Positions 1 through 11,715 of a DNA stretch of 64,000 bases are shown here, in pieces. Under the pieces are notes generated by a model that saw nothing but the letters and a program-made list of their open reading frames with translations, had not been told where the DNA came from and did no database searches. Each line of letters starts with the position of its first letter. Positions within the stretch are counted from its first letter, which is position 1. The DNA comes from Carnegiea gigantea (taxonomy: Eukaryota > Streptophyta > Magnoliopsida > Caryophyllales > Cactaceae): assembly GCA_029747015.1 (NCBI GenBank), contig JAKOGI010000179.1:586501-650500 (forward strand). Reading direction: 5' to 3'. The position numbers and the translations under genes are program-made.

Positions 1-1713
1 CGGGTCAACAAGATGAATCTAGAGTTGAGGGGTAATAGAAAGATCAAGACTTCACATTTTGTTACCTTGAATCTTCAATATGTTGCAGAAGGGGTTGAGT
101 GTTGCTTAAGTATCTTCTTCAAAAATGGGAATTTTGATCTGTGTCCTTGTGCCTCAGCTCCTTTGTTTTTTTTTTTTTTTGGGTTTTAATCTCTGTAATC
201 TTTCACCGAGCCCCTCTTTCTTTCTTGCTCTTATTATTTTTTTTTTTCCAAGACTCCTTCTCCTACTTCTTCTTCTTGCTGCTGTGTTTGTCTTGTACTG
301 TGTTTTGTTTTTCCTCAGGTTTCACCGTCTCCCCCTCTCTGCTTTTTCTTTTTTTTTTTTGGTTGCCCAGCTTTTTGTTTCATTAACTCCAACCCTTTAT
401 TTGGCCTTGTTCCTGCATTTATAACAAGTGATGGGAACAGTTTGCTTTCCCTCTTTCCCATGTTGCATTGAGACATGGAAGTGGGGTAGGTGGGAAGTTT
501 TGTGGTCAATCAAGAATTCAACTGTCATGACCAAGCTTTTAATTCTTGTTTTTTTTTTTTTTGGGCAAAATTTTCAGTGAGTGGTTGAATCCAACAGCCT
601 GGATACATGCCCATTTTGGACACCGAAAAATTAGATGACTTTCTATACATAAAGGATTCTTCTATAAATCCACCTGATTATTGTGCTTTCATGATGTGGG
701 TGAGTCGATAGGGATGTCATACAGGAGGTGTTCACATGCTTTTAAGCCATGTTACAATCGGATTTCTGAGGACTGGACTTTAGGGATGTTGTTGATTAAA
801 AAAAAAAATGCTAACAATTATGAAGAAGGGTTGCCATGTTATTACCCTTCAGGGCTCAAAGCTATGTTTTACTTGGTTTCAAGAAACTCCTTTCAAATTT
901 TAACCCCCTTCTTTTGGTTGTGGGTTCATATTAAATTTATCAGTGTTAATTTTGACGAATTAAATTTATCAAGATTTTATGTTCAACACTTTTAATAACA
1001 AAATTATATCAATTTTAACAATACTGGATTGATGAAAAATTTACATTCAACAGTTGTGATTTAATAGGTTGAAAGTTATTAAACTGTTCCGATGCCAGTT
1101 GTCCAAAGTTGGTAAAGAGGAATGGGTTTGATATTATTCAATCTTCCATCTAACATCGCCCAGGTGACTAGGAGCTGTAGTTCATTTTCTTTAATTTTGT
1201 GACTTTTTCCTTTCTTAGATCTATAATTCATTACAATGTGCAAATTGTGTAGATGGATGTGCCTTTGTTGTTGTCACTCGTCAAATCAATTATGGCATGG
1301 ATTTACTATTTGTGAGCTTTCAATCCTTCTCCCTAACCATCCACTTGTGGATTTTGAGAGGTGCAAGATCTATTGTTGTTTGCACAACCTAGTCACCCAC
1401 CGTTGACGTATTGCGACTTACTAGGCTCAGCTGTTAGAGATGGTGTTCAACTGTGGAACAAATTGACACACAAGTTTAGAGGCTAGAGTTGGGTTCCCCT
1501 GCTCCAAATCCGGCCGGTTGTCAGGCCTAACAAAGGTAAATAATGGCTAAATACAACAAAAATAAACAAAGAAAAAATAGGGCGAGATTTATTTATTTTT
1601 AAAAAAGATTATGAGAGAGATCATAAAGAGGATATATTTTTTTTGGGTTAGGAGACTAATGCAAATATATTATGGTATCAAAAAAGGGTAAAAAAAATTA
1701 AAGTTTCATAAGA
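1..1713. other. non-genic stretch, nothing recognised
   Basis: No coding region can be supported here. The first 600 bases hold several T-runs (about 166-181, 236-247, 348-360, 547-562) that create leucine/phenylalanine-rich open frames of no known family. The rest is ordinary AT-rich intergenic DNA. It ends at the left target-site duplication of LINE-A. Confidence 0.6.
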
Positions 1714-1728
1714 AACATTTTTCATAAT
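1714..1728. repeat. left target-site duplication of LINE-A (15 bp)
   Basis: The 15 bases aacatttttcataat occur here and again, without a mismatch, at 18610-18624. The copy here abuts a short T-run (1729-1735), which is the poly(A) tail of a minus-strand LINE. This is the signature of target-primed reverse transcription. Confidence 0.9.
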
Positions 1729-1750
1729 TTTTTTGGGTGTGGAAGGGGGG

Positions 1751-2254
1751 TTAGCTCCGAGAAAATTTTATTATTTCATAATTCTTGTGGAGAACTTTGC
1801 CCCTACTATCTACAAAAAGCAACTCAAAGACCTCACTTGGGGGGTCATTGAAAAACATGAAATCACAATGTAGATGAACTAACTTACCAAAGGCATCTGC
1901 CACCATATTCGCTCCATGATAACAATGTGTAATCATCACTTTCCAATCATTCATGGCGAGTAAAGTCATGCATTGTTGAACCATTGCCTCATATCTAGCA
2001 TTGTAGAGCATGGCTCTTCTCAATATACCAACCACTGCTAAGGAATCAATGTTTAAAACAACCTTTTTGTAGCCCTTGTCCCAAGCAATTATCAGCCCCC
2101 TCCTCAAAGCCCTTAACTTAGCACGTACTACCGAGTATAGCCCCATTCTCTCAATAAAACAACCTAGCCATTCACCTCTCCAACCTCTAAAAACTCCACC
2201 ATCGTCAGCCATACCTAGATTTTTCTTTGACATCCCATCTGTATTAAGCGCCAC
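1751..2254 (-). pseudogene. LINE-A ORF2, RNase H domain
   Basis: A 167-codon open frame of the plant LINE RNase H type found at the ORF2 C-terminus. Acidic motifs are visible: first Asp in LNTDG, third Asp in LNIDS, and the ANMVAD motif near the end. The second acidic residue, normally Glu in an AEL motif, reads Lys (AKL), a change a single G-to-A transition would explain. The Lys would be expected to abolish RNase H catalysis. It lies immediately before the short poly(A) tail. Confidence 0.85.
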
Positions 2255-2497
2255 CTAGCTAACTGGGGGAGGTTCCCAACCCACACCTAGCTCCGTGGGT
2301 TCCCTACAAATATGATTCTGCTGAATGTCTTCCACAGCCAGGGCCATTAACGTTTCTTCAAATCGAGCAAAAAGAAATCCTACCTTATCCGAGGAGGTAC
2401 TCTTGGTGGTCAAAGCATAGGGCATTCCTCTACTGCCAAATCCACCAGAGAATAATCATAAACTTCAAAGGTCAGTATTTGTGAGACTCATAACACT

Positions 2498-2764
2498 TCA
2501 AATTCTACTGCACCCAACTATTGAAATTAAGTGTTGGATTATGTAAACCTTGCCTAGATCATTCAAAGGTCTTCTAGACCTCCTGCGCCATCTTACAGAG
2601 GTGAAGGACATGTCCAACCTCCTCAAGTATCCCGTGCAGTTACTACAATTTGGGTCAGGTGTGAAGCCCATCTTTGTCCTATTAATGTTTGTCATTAATC
2701 GATCATGAACTGCAAGCCGCACAAAGATCTTGATTTTCTGGGGTGCTTTCACTTGCCAAATCAC
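2498..2764 (-). pseudogene. LINE-A ORF2, zf-RVT domain
   Basis: The frame shows the zinc-binding reverse-transcriptase-associated domain found between RT and RNase H in plant LINEs: a W-x3-AP-x-KIKIF start, HDRLMTN, and the CSNC pair. Flanking DNA (about 2260-3560) carries further disrupted LINE coding sequence on the same strand. It is interrupted and cannot make a working ORF2 product. Confidence 0.75.
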
Positions 2765-3559
2765 CCTTCATATATCATGGGTTGCCGGAATAGATTCCCT
2801 ACGGAGTATTTGCATGGCGGACTTAATCGAAAAAGTTCTCCCTAAGTCGGTGATGGTGTGCCATGGATTCCTTAATTGGGGTAAACATCTACAATGGCAA
2901 TATGCTTAAGCGTTTCATCTGGAAGAAGGTCTTCAAAATCCTCCCAACACCAGCCTTGTCTCATGTCCTCAGCAATTGTTTTAGCTTGTTTTGTCAAAGG
3001 AATAGGTCTCAGTACAACATCTACGAGGAGCTTATTAGAGACCCACCTGCAAGTCCAGAAAAAACGTCCTCTCCCCATCGCCAATGGCTTACATGAGGCC
3101 TTAGTTCAAGATGGGCCGACTCTCAATGATGCCCTTCTATGCGTTTGACTGATTTCGAGCGGTGTTGAACATATTAATATCCTGTCTACCCTTTCAATAC
3201 TTACGCCTCAGTACCCTAGCCCACAAGGCTTCTGGACCTTTGAGCATTCGCCAAGCCAGTTTAGCCATAGAAATGGTATTGAGATTCCTCATCGGCCTCA
3301 AATCTAAGCCTCCCCTCCCATACTCTCATGGCAATCATTTTTGAACCAACAAGATGTGGTTGCCGCTTGGTGTTCGTACCTAGAGAAATCATATTGTTTT
3401 TCTATCCAGTTCATCACATATAGATCTTGGTAGCCTACAAGTTTATGGCATATGCCGGGATAGCTGAAAGGGTTGATTTAACTAATGTAATTCTACTAGC
3501 AAGAGAAAGACATTTAGTCTTCCAACTCGCTAGACATTTATCAACTCTGTCAACTATAT

Positions 3560-4560
3560 ACTGAAATGTGGTCTTGTTAACTTTTTGGACAAAGTAGAGA
3601 CCCTGGGGTATTTGCCCAAATCATCAGTTTCGGAAATACCTAATACCTTGGAAACTTTTTTCATCTCATGACTCCTTAAATTCGATGAAAACAAAACAAG
3701 AGATTTACTGTGGCTTACCTTTTGTCGCGAGACCTAGCAGAATGCATTCAGGCACTCTTTGACGATCAAAGCCTGATTTTCATTGGCCTCTGCAAATAGA
3801 AACAAATCATCTGCAAACATCAAGTTCAATATTTAAGGACCTTCTCTATACACTAATACTGGTTTCCACCTCTTTCGAGACACCTCATCGTCAATCAGAT
3901 GGACTAAACGTTCCATGCATCTGACTAACAAATATGGAGGGAGTGGATCACATTGTTGGATCCCTCGGTATGGACGAAAGGAATATGTGGGTGACCCGTT
4001 CCAGAGTATCCTCACTGAACAGGAGGAACTGCACTGATAAATCACATCAACTAGACATGACGGAAACTACAATAATGTTAAGCAGTCTTTGATAAAACTC
4101 CACTGTAGGTGATCCCATGCCTTTTTGAAGTCAATTTTGATGGCCACATTAGCACCCTGCCTCCTTCTCACTGAGAGTAAAAGCTCTTGCATGATAATAA
4201 CATTATCACTAATTTGACACTTGGGAACAAAGATGTCCTACGTAGGTGAAATAATAGAAGGCAATACTTCTTAGTCTTCTCCACTATGACCTTTGTGATC
4301 AATTTATAGCCCACATTGCAGAGCCCAATAAGCAAAAATTGCACAATAGATTGGGAATTATCAACCTTAGGAATTAGAGTTAGGAAGGTGTCACTCAAAC
4401 CTCCCGACATTGCTTGGCCTTGGAGCACACTGAAAACAGTATCGCTGACGCTTGCTCCATTAAATTCCCATACCTTTGAAAAAACATGGCTCATTAGGTG
4501 TGAAGTGTTTACTTAGCCAATCCACCTGCTCCTCCTTGAGTTGTAGGGATTTGCTGGGCA
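3560..4560 (-). pseudogene. LINE-A ORF2, reverse transcriptase core
   Basis: Several minus-strand frames together give a non-LTR reverse transcriptase: LIPK and SLCN-like GLCNVGYKLITK (4168-4494), a run encoding the KAWD motif just left of it, a degraded GIQQCDPLPPYL version of RQGDPLSP (3833-4045), and the catalytic FADD box at 3806-3817. The frames are shifted against each other and contain stops, so the enzyme is dead. Confidence 0.85.
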
Positions 4561-5155
4561 AAAGGGCGGTTTGACTCGAAGAAAAAGCTTCTTTGGTGAA
4601 CAAATCTTTATAAAAATTCATCACTAAATCCTTGACCCTTTCAAGGTCAGTAATCTAGTTGTCTAAATTGTCTTGTAGGCCTTCAATCCAAGTCACCTTC
4701 CTCCTAATTATGGTACTTGAGTGAAAGTAGTGAGTGTTATAATCTCCATCTCAGATTTGTTCCATTCTGTATTTTTGGAACCAAAATAATTCTATTTGAT
4801 AAAGCACTTCATCCAGCTGCTTACGGAGTCTCCTTTGTAGCTTAAGCAAATATAGAGGACCGCCCTATGAGAGATGCCTCTAAATGCCCTCAATTCTTCC
4901 CCAAAGGTTTGTCTTCCTTCAGAAGAGGTTACTGAATACCTCTTTGTTCCAGTAACTTAGGTCATCTGCTAAAGCTTTCAGAGCTGGAACAAGCGGGACT
5001 TCCACCTTCCATCTCTGGGTAATAAACATGTCATAGTCTTCAATCTTCATGCATCAACTAGGCTACTTGAAATCGAAATGGCTTATTGCCCTGCGTTGAT
5101 AGCGAGAAGCCACTAGTTGAGATAAGTAATGGCTCATGATCGGATTAATGTCGCG

Positions 5156-5676
5156 TTAAGTGTTTGACAGCACCTTCTTGAAACTTGTTCCCCAAATCTT
5201 ATTACAAAATGCTCGATCAAGCCAGGCACTTTTCCGCATTTTTTGGGAGAACCACCTACTGCAAATGAATTTTGGTCTCGAGAAACCAAGGTCCAATAGC
5301 GTATTGTTTTCAATCCAATTATTAAATTTCAAACACCATCGAGCCATGTCAGTCCCTCCATGATCTCTTTCCTCTAGTGTGCGGTTTTCATTAAAGTCTC
5401 TCGCTAATAGCCAGGGACGATTGACTATTATTGCAAAAGCCTATAATCGAGTCCACATCTCCTCCCTCCTAGAGGGATTAGGATTAGGATAGGCTGCAGT
5501 AAACATCAACGGATTTGAGCCTCCACTCAAGATCTCTATCATCACAAATGTTCATGGGAACCTGTACGTTATCATCTTTCCAGAAGATCCTGGTACTACC
5601 GTGGAAGCATCTAACTTCCATTATAAAGCGGCCTCCAAAACCAATATTATCGTAGACTATATCAACTTTGGTACTG
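5156..5676 (-). pseudogene. LINE-A ORF2, endonuclease domain (left part)
   Basis: The 5156-5347 frame reads like the second half of the apurinic-like endonuclease of plant L1 elements: WI-x6-LLDLGFSRPKF followed by a W-x3-LDRAFCN motif. Codons at 5600-5676 continue the N-terminal half (IGFGGRF...FWKDD). At 5676 the reading frame is cut by the Mutator-like insertion and resumes, in the same frame, at 6804 after one copy of the 9-bp duplication (LETHISS motif). That continuity supports the insertion call. Confidence 0.8.
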
Positions 5677-6794
5677 AGATCAGTCAGTTCGGGCGGGTGG
5701 ATGTGTTAAATACAGATAAGATATATTTCGGTTTAGGTAAGATACGGGTCGGGTGTATTTCCAGTTCGGTTTTCGAGGTCAACTCAACGGGTTTGGAGCG
5801 CCTTTTTAGTAAGTTATTTCTCTTTCTATCAAAATCAAAATCTCGGCATATTTATTACCTAAAATTGTTTGTATTTAATGTACAAGCATTGTAATTGTAA
5901 TTTCTTAAACGAATATAAAAAATATTCAATCTTTTCAATATGATACATGAACGTCATGTATGTGTAGACAATGAGTTACGTTTTGGTGGGTTGGTCCATA
6001 TATTAAAACATTAATAATGGATCAGGTCATTCATGGGCCGACCCATCTAAAACATATTAATATGTCAGAGTAGTTCAACCCGTTTATATCCCATTTAATA
6101 ATTCAATGTTTTATTAATTAACCTACCATTACCTAATCAAGTGTGTTTTATCAGTGAGCCAATCCTAACTCGAACATAAGTTGCACCATGACCCAACACT
6201 GACATTAAGTTCGAGACAAATTAGAAGGAAACCAAATAAAAGAATATTATAGACATATAAAATATTACAATTATCTATAACACTAACATTTTAGATTGTT
6301 ATACAGTAATATTATCTAAAATGCAATGAGACAAATTCATTTTACTAAGAATATAATATGACTTAGGCATTTTTGACACTTGCCTTATTCTAAATTGATT
6401 TTCTTAAGACTAGATAGTTACTTTATACCTGTTTTCTAAAGTTGCTCCATTTATAAGTTGTATATGACGTTGTTTTGTGAGAATGAATTTGGAAAGGAAA
6501 ATGTTGTCTAATTTGCGAAGGGATGCGATTATTATATAATGTATCTTTAAATGATTCGTTATATTAAAAACTATTATTGTTGAGGGAGAAAATTAAATAA
6601 AAATACAAAATAAGGATGTAATATTTGGGTTGAGCGGGTGAGTTCAGGTTTGGTTCAGGTTTGACCCAAAAAAATTTGGGTTTTTCGAGTTTAATTTATT
6701 TTGAGCTCGGGTCAAGAAAATCGTCTTCGAAACCCAAAATTTTTAGGCAGATTTGGGTTGAATTTTTGAATTGGGTCAGTTTTTGCCAGATGTA
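5677..6794. mobile_element. Mutator-like non-autonomous element (1.1 kb) inside LINE-A
   Basis: The 9 bases ttggtactg flank the interval (5668-5676 and 6795-6803), and removing one copy plus the interval restores the LINE endonuclease reading frame. A 9-bp duplication is typical of Mutator-like elements. I do not see convincing terminal inverted repeats, so the superfamily is inferred from duplication length only. Both ends are rich in GGGTCGGGT/CCCGACCC-type words. No coding capacity is seen. A diverged second copy in the opposite orientation lies at about 61405-62580. Confidence 0.75.
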
Positions 6795-8115
6795 TTGGTA
6801 CTGCTTATATGAGTTTCCAGCAGTACCATCGTTTGTGGAGAATATATTCTAATATGCTCCCTCGAAGTAGTGATACAGTCTCTACTTCCAGCTCCTTGTG
6901 AATTCTATACCAAAATTCTAATATCTTGAATCATTGGGTTATCAAGGGGTAATGTCATTATCCAACAGATAACCAAGATAATCATTAACATGATGCTATT
7001 CAGAAGGTTACGCTATCTAGGAGCCCATGATTATCCTCACGTATCTGCATATTTGCATGGTCCTCTTGCATACGCCTATCTCTCTCATCGTTATCTTCTT
7101 CACTCAGGACATCTTGGAAAACATCCTCATCAGTTTTATTCACTAATGAGGAGCCAAGAAGCATGGCATTTGATAAGCCCTGCAAAGATGGGCTCAAACT
7201 AGGGGCGGGATCTGGCGGTTCCTGCGGTTGTGCAGCTGTGCTAGACTCCTTGGGAGGGGAGAATTAATAATATAAGTTGTGTGTTAGTACCGACAGAGAC
7301 TCGGTCTCTCTCCTTACCCAAGGCGAGGGTCATATCCACTAAGTTTCGCTGTGCAACAACTTGGCTTCCTTCCTTAGATTGGTCAAAGACAGTACAAATT
7401 GCATTACTATTTTCAGGTGCATGACGAGCAAAGCACCTCGTGACATTATAATTGGTGATATTTGAATGTTTGGGCATAGAAGCAGATTGTGGACTTAGGC
7501 TTTTGGATGGTCGCTACATGGTCCCTTTCTTCTGGGCCTAACCCAATGGACTTTTGGGCTGACTTTGCTGATTGTGGGTATGTCTATTGGTCATACCTTG
7601 CAAATTTGGAGAGGGTTGGACAATTGGATTTTCCTTGCCATTTCCATTTTCATCATCCCAGATTGTCTCCCTTGGCAAGCATTCACCTTCCTGATCTTCC
7701 TCAAAGTTCACATTTGGACCTAACAACAACAGCGCACTAAATCGTGACCCACGCGGGGCATTGTTAGATGTTTCCTTATTGCTTCTAGCTTCGATCGTTG
7801 CGATATCCTTGCTTTCCTCACCTTCCTCATCTTGCAGAAGCATCGGATTCTCTACCTTGCCTTGGTTATTTTGCAAGGCAACAAATTTTCTACTGCTTCC
7901 TTTTGTGATATTCCTTCGGTTCAATTTCTATCCGCCAGTCTATTGGTGCCATCATCCGTCTGGTTCGGTTTCTTTTTCCGGCTAGGTTTCTTGATCAACA
8001 TCCAACTTCCACAGGTGCGTTCGTCCTGTGGCTTCTTGTCCTTGCCCGCCCCGATTAGTTGCATTTGATTCCTCCGTTATAGGCACCACATGCGCTTCTT
8101 CATTCCTCATAGGAC
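6795..8115 (-). pseudogene. LINE-A: ORF1 C-terminus and start of ORF2
   Basis: Minus-strand frames at 7982-8115, 7538-7924, 7241-7477 and 7000-7197 have the low-complexity, acidic and Asn/Gln-rich composition of LINE ORF1 C-termini, including an RGSRFSAL motif common in that region. The first of these frames follows, in the same reading frame, the zinc knuckle on the far side of hAT-1. The left end (about 6795-6920) is the beginning of the ORF2 endonuclease. Stops and frameshifts are present throughout. Confidence 0.75.
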
Positions 8116-8214
8116 CAGGGGCGGAGTCAGAATTTAAACCAAAGGGGGCGAGATTAATAATACACATAATATAAACTTTAATAGTTCTAAAAATGAAATG
8201 CATAGCTACTACAT

Positions 8215-10641
8215 TCAAGAAAGTTGTCCTCGACGAAATCTCATATTTTGAAAGTAAAGCATGATATCGTCGTTCGAGAGACTTTTAAAAATATTAATCT
8301 CAAAATAAGCAACAACAGTATCATTTAAAAATTCATCTGATATTTTGTTCTGCAATTTGGTCTTGATGAATTTCTTTGTAGAGAACACTCTTTCAACAGT
8401 TGTCGTAGAAACTGGTAAAATCAATGCAAGCTTCGAAAGTTGATGTAGGTGGGGAAAGCTCAAATACTTCTTTGTTTGAACCAACTTCCTGCAAAGCTCA
8501 GGAAGTCCCGAAACATTGGACAACCTCACATCATCAGCTACATTAGCAATGAAAGTATCCAACTCACAAGCAAGTGTCTCAACAGCCAAGTTATCAAAAT
8601 CATCTAGATATAGTTGAGCCATTGCTAGTATCTTGTTCTTGTCAAAGTTAGAGAATGAGTAACTAGAATTCAAACAAGCCACCCCAAGAAGCAAATCAGT
8701 GACGCCTCAGAAAAACGACTATTAAGTTCTTGCATTTGTATATCAAGAATTGTGTAGAACACGTCAATGCGATAGTAATGCTCATTTGTGCTCTTGGAAA
8801 CTCTACGCTTGGATTTTCCTTGAATAATATGAAAGTCATCCATGTTAGGAATCTCAATATCATGTTTCACACAAAATGAAGAAACTTTACCAAGCAAATC
8901 ATCCCATCTTTGATTCCTTGTTATTTGTAGCTGTCTCTTGGCAGTAGTAAGGAGAGATATAGCATTAACAATATCTTGGTCTCTTCTTTGTAAAGCCTGA
9001 CTCAATGCATTTGTAATAGCCAACACCAATTTCATCAAATGTAATAAGAAAGCAAACTCAAACGTTTGTAAGGCATCCAAAGCACCTTGCACCGTGACTC
9101 TATCAGGTGAATGATTTCCATGAGTTGCTATAACATCAAGCACATCAATGATAGGAGCAAACATGATAATCATATTTGTAAATGTTTTGTAATGAGAGCC
9201 CCAATGAGTGTCCCTAGGTCTTCCAAGTCCAAGTTCTTGGTTTAAACCCCGTCCAGTTTGTAGTTCACCTAAACGTAATGCTTCTTCAACTGCTTCTGCT
9301 TGTTTTTCACGAAACTCATCTCTACGTTTATAAGAACCACCAATCACATTCAATGTAACACCAACCCACCCAAGAAACCATTCAATATCATCATGATGAT
9401 TTGCAACCGCAATAAGAATTAATTGAAACTGATGAGCAAAACAATGAATGTAATGTGCCGATGGACAATCTTGCATAATCAAAGCTCTAAGCCCATTGAT
9501 ATGCCCACGCATATTACTAGCCCCATCATACCCTTGTCCTATTATGCGAGATGGACTCAAGGAATATTAAGATAACAAAGAATAAATATTTTCCTTTAGT
9601 GACAAAGAGGAAGTATCGGTGGCATGAACAAGACCAAGTAGACGCTCCATAACAAATCCCTTTCTATCAACATATCGCAAGATAATAGCCATTTGTTGTT
9701 CACAAGATACATCACAGGATTCATCAACTAATACAGCAAATATCCATCTCCAAGTTCTTCAAGAATCTTTCCAATGGTTTCTTTTGCACAAGAATGAGCA
9801 ATGTCTTTTTGGATGTCAGGAGAAGTCAATTTATGATTTAATGGAGCCTTTTGAAAAATACTTCCAAAATTTTCATTACTTTGGGTATGCCATTCTAACA
9901 AATCCAAAACATGACCTCTGCTTATTGAAGATTCACTTTCATCATAACCTCGAAAAGGCAATGCTCCACTCAAAAGTTGCCTTGCCACTTCAACTGAAGC
10001 ATTTAAACGGACTCGATATTCAGATTTAACCTCCTCAGATTGTTTGTCTAAGGCAGTTTGTATGGATTGCTTTTGTATCAAAAGATCTTCACACATTTTA
10101 ACACATTGATTATGCACACTATTTACTTCACCAACATGTGCATCAAATGATTTCCTCTTCTTCCAATTTCTAAAGCCTTTACTTGTAAATGCATCCCCTC
10201 TACCATGACCCAACTTGTCATTCTTGAACAAATAACAACACAAATAAAATGCCGTATCTTCTTTTATGCTATATTCTAACCAATTAGGATATGCTGCAAA
10301 CCATGATTCATTAAAACGCCGCATATAATTGGACATTTTAGTTTGAGGGAATGCATGATTTCGGGGTTAGTAAGGACCTTTTGTAAATATGCTCTTCTTA
10401 CCTCATCACGACCATTCGGATGATAACTTGAAATTGGTTTTCTATCGGCTGGATCCGATGGAAGAGCATTAATATCGATTGGAGTTCTCCTGGAAGAAGA
10501 TGGATTAGTGCTTGCTGGTTGTTCATTGCTAGACGATGGTTGAGTACTTTGTTTGGCACTTTCTTGGATCAGTGGTGAGTTTTCTGACGCAGAACTTGAA
10601 CCAACAGATTGTCTAGCTATCTTGTTAAAAAACTTCTCCAT
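8215..10641 (-). pseudogene. hAT-1 transposase (TTF-type zinc finger / DUF4371 / hAT dimerisation)
   Basis: Four frames form one protein of about 800 codons from ATG at 10641. Order: Ser/Gln-rich N-terminus with DINALPSDPADRKPI (10276-10641), TTF-type zinc-finger region with FNESWF and WLEYS (about 10170-10340), DUF4371-type region with SRGHVLDLLEW and IGQGYDGASNMRG (about 9500-10000), and the C-terminal dimerisation block with STTTVERVFSTKKFIKTKL (8215-8694). This is the plant zinc-finger MYM/TTF-like hAT family. Lesions: frameshifts near 10340-10370, 9747 and 8695, and an in-frame TAA near 9570. Few lesions suggest fairly recent inactivation. Confidence 0.88.
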
Positions 10642-10742
10642 TTTAAACTGAAAAACACAATTAAATTCTTACTTAGGTTCATGGTTTTTAGTAAATCATA
10701 AACATAATTATTTACAAAATAATTTACATAATTATTTACAAA

Positions 10743-10923
10743 ATTAGGTTTTGCCTTTCTTGATTGAGAATTTAGGAATTAGAATTGGGGTAGGTTGTGT
10801 TTATCATAAACAAACACAAATTTGCCTAAAGTCAATAAATTTAACACAAATAAACAAACAACAACCAACAAATTACCCCAATTCTAATTTCTAAATTCTC
10901 AATCAAGAAAGGCAAAACCTAAT
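10743..10923. repeat. 50-bp hairpin-forming inverted repeat in hAT-1
   Basis: Bases 10743-10792 and 10874-10923 are inverted copies of each other with about one mismatch, separated by 81 bases. They lie in the AT-rich stretch between the hAT-1 leader and the transposase start. A transcript across it could fold into a long hairpin. Origin and role are unknown; a small inverted duplication or a fold-back element are both possible. Confidence 0.85.
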
Positions 10924-11159
10924 ATTTGAATTGATGAGTAAATCTCTAAATTAACCACTTATTCAACACAAATTCAATAAAAATTAGTAAACTAAACATA
11001 AATAAGGAAGTAATTATAAAGAAAATTAGCTCAATTTTAAATCTTCAACCAATAAGACAATTAGATTAAAATCCTTATTTTCAATTCATGAATTATGAGT
11101 AATTTACTAAATTAATCAATTATTTAACACAAATCTAACTAAAATCAGTGAAATAAACA

Positions 11160-11715
11160 TAATTATTTACAAAATAACAAAATTAAAAATAAAAATTGAG
11201 TATTTTTGAGAATTACCTCAAATTGGGAGTTGAGATTTAGGAGTAAGTATAAGAGATGAGGACGAGTGAAGTGGGGCCTAGCGACCGGCGGGCGGCGGCG
11301 GCGGCCGGTTGGTGGACGGCATGTCGGTGGCGGTGGGCGGCGGCTAAAGAGTAAGAGAGAGAGTGGGCACTGGGCAGGGGCTGGCGTGCGAGCAAGGTGC
11401 AGCAGAGATGGGCGAGAAGGGTCGTGGACACAAGGCAGCAACAGCAAGGGCAGGTTAAATAAACTTCCAAAATCTCAAAAAAAAAAAAAAACGAAGGGGC
11501 TGGTAGCAACAAGGATTCGAACACGCGACCCGTTGAAACGCGGAGGGGGAAACCAACCATGCGGGCAAGGATAATTTTGTAAATTATATCTGAACGAATT
11601 AATATATATATATATATATTTTTTTCCCGCAAAAATATCCCCTATTTAATTTTTTTTCCCCCAAAAAGCTGGGGGGTCAATTGACCCCCCTTGCCTCTAT
11701 GTAGCTCCGCCATTG
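11160..11715 (-). other. hAT-1 5' end: GC-rich leader region
   Basis: About 11230-11480 is strongly GC-rich (CGGCGG/GGCCGG words) in otherwise AT-rich DNA. It lies between the transposon end and the transposase start on the transcribed strand, so I read it as promoter/leader exon. No protein is supported. An (AT)n run lies at 11600-11618. Confidence 0.5.

Larger units (their letters stand above)
8116..11715 (-). mobile_element. hAT-1 transposon (3.6 kb) inserted in LINE-A ORF1
   Basis: Ends: CAGGGGCGGAG on the left and, reverse-complemented, CAATGGCGGAG on the right, a short imperfect terminal inverted repeat. The 8-bp target duplication cataggac is exact at 8108-8115 and 11716-11723. An 8-bp duplication with CA-starting termini is diagnostic of hAT elements. 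The insertion cuts the LINE ORF1 within the last Cys codon of its CCHC knuckle. The element holds a minus-strand transposase gene with few lesions, a GC-rich leader near the right end (about 11230-11480) and an AT-rich stretch between the two. Confidence 0.93.

Noticed and set aside
125..424. Leu/Phe-rich open frames near the left end that look like membrane proteins
   Set aside because: They are read through T-runs and CT-rich DNA, have no known family pattern and no sign of splicing or conservation.
681..995. 104-codon plus-strand frame
   Set aside because: No family recognised, A-run inside, no supporting signals; treated as chance.
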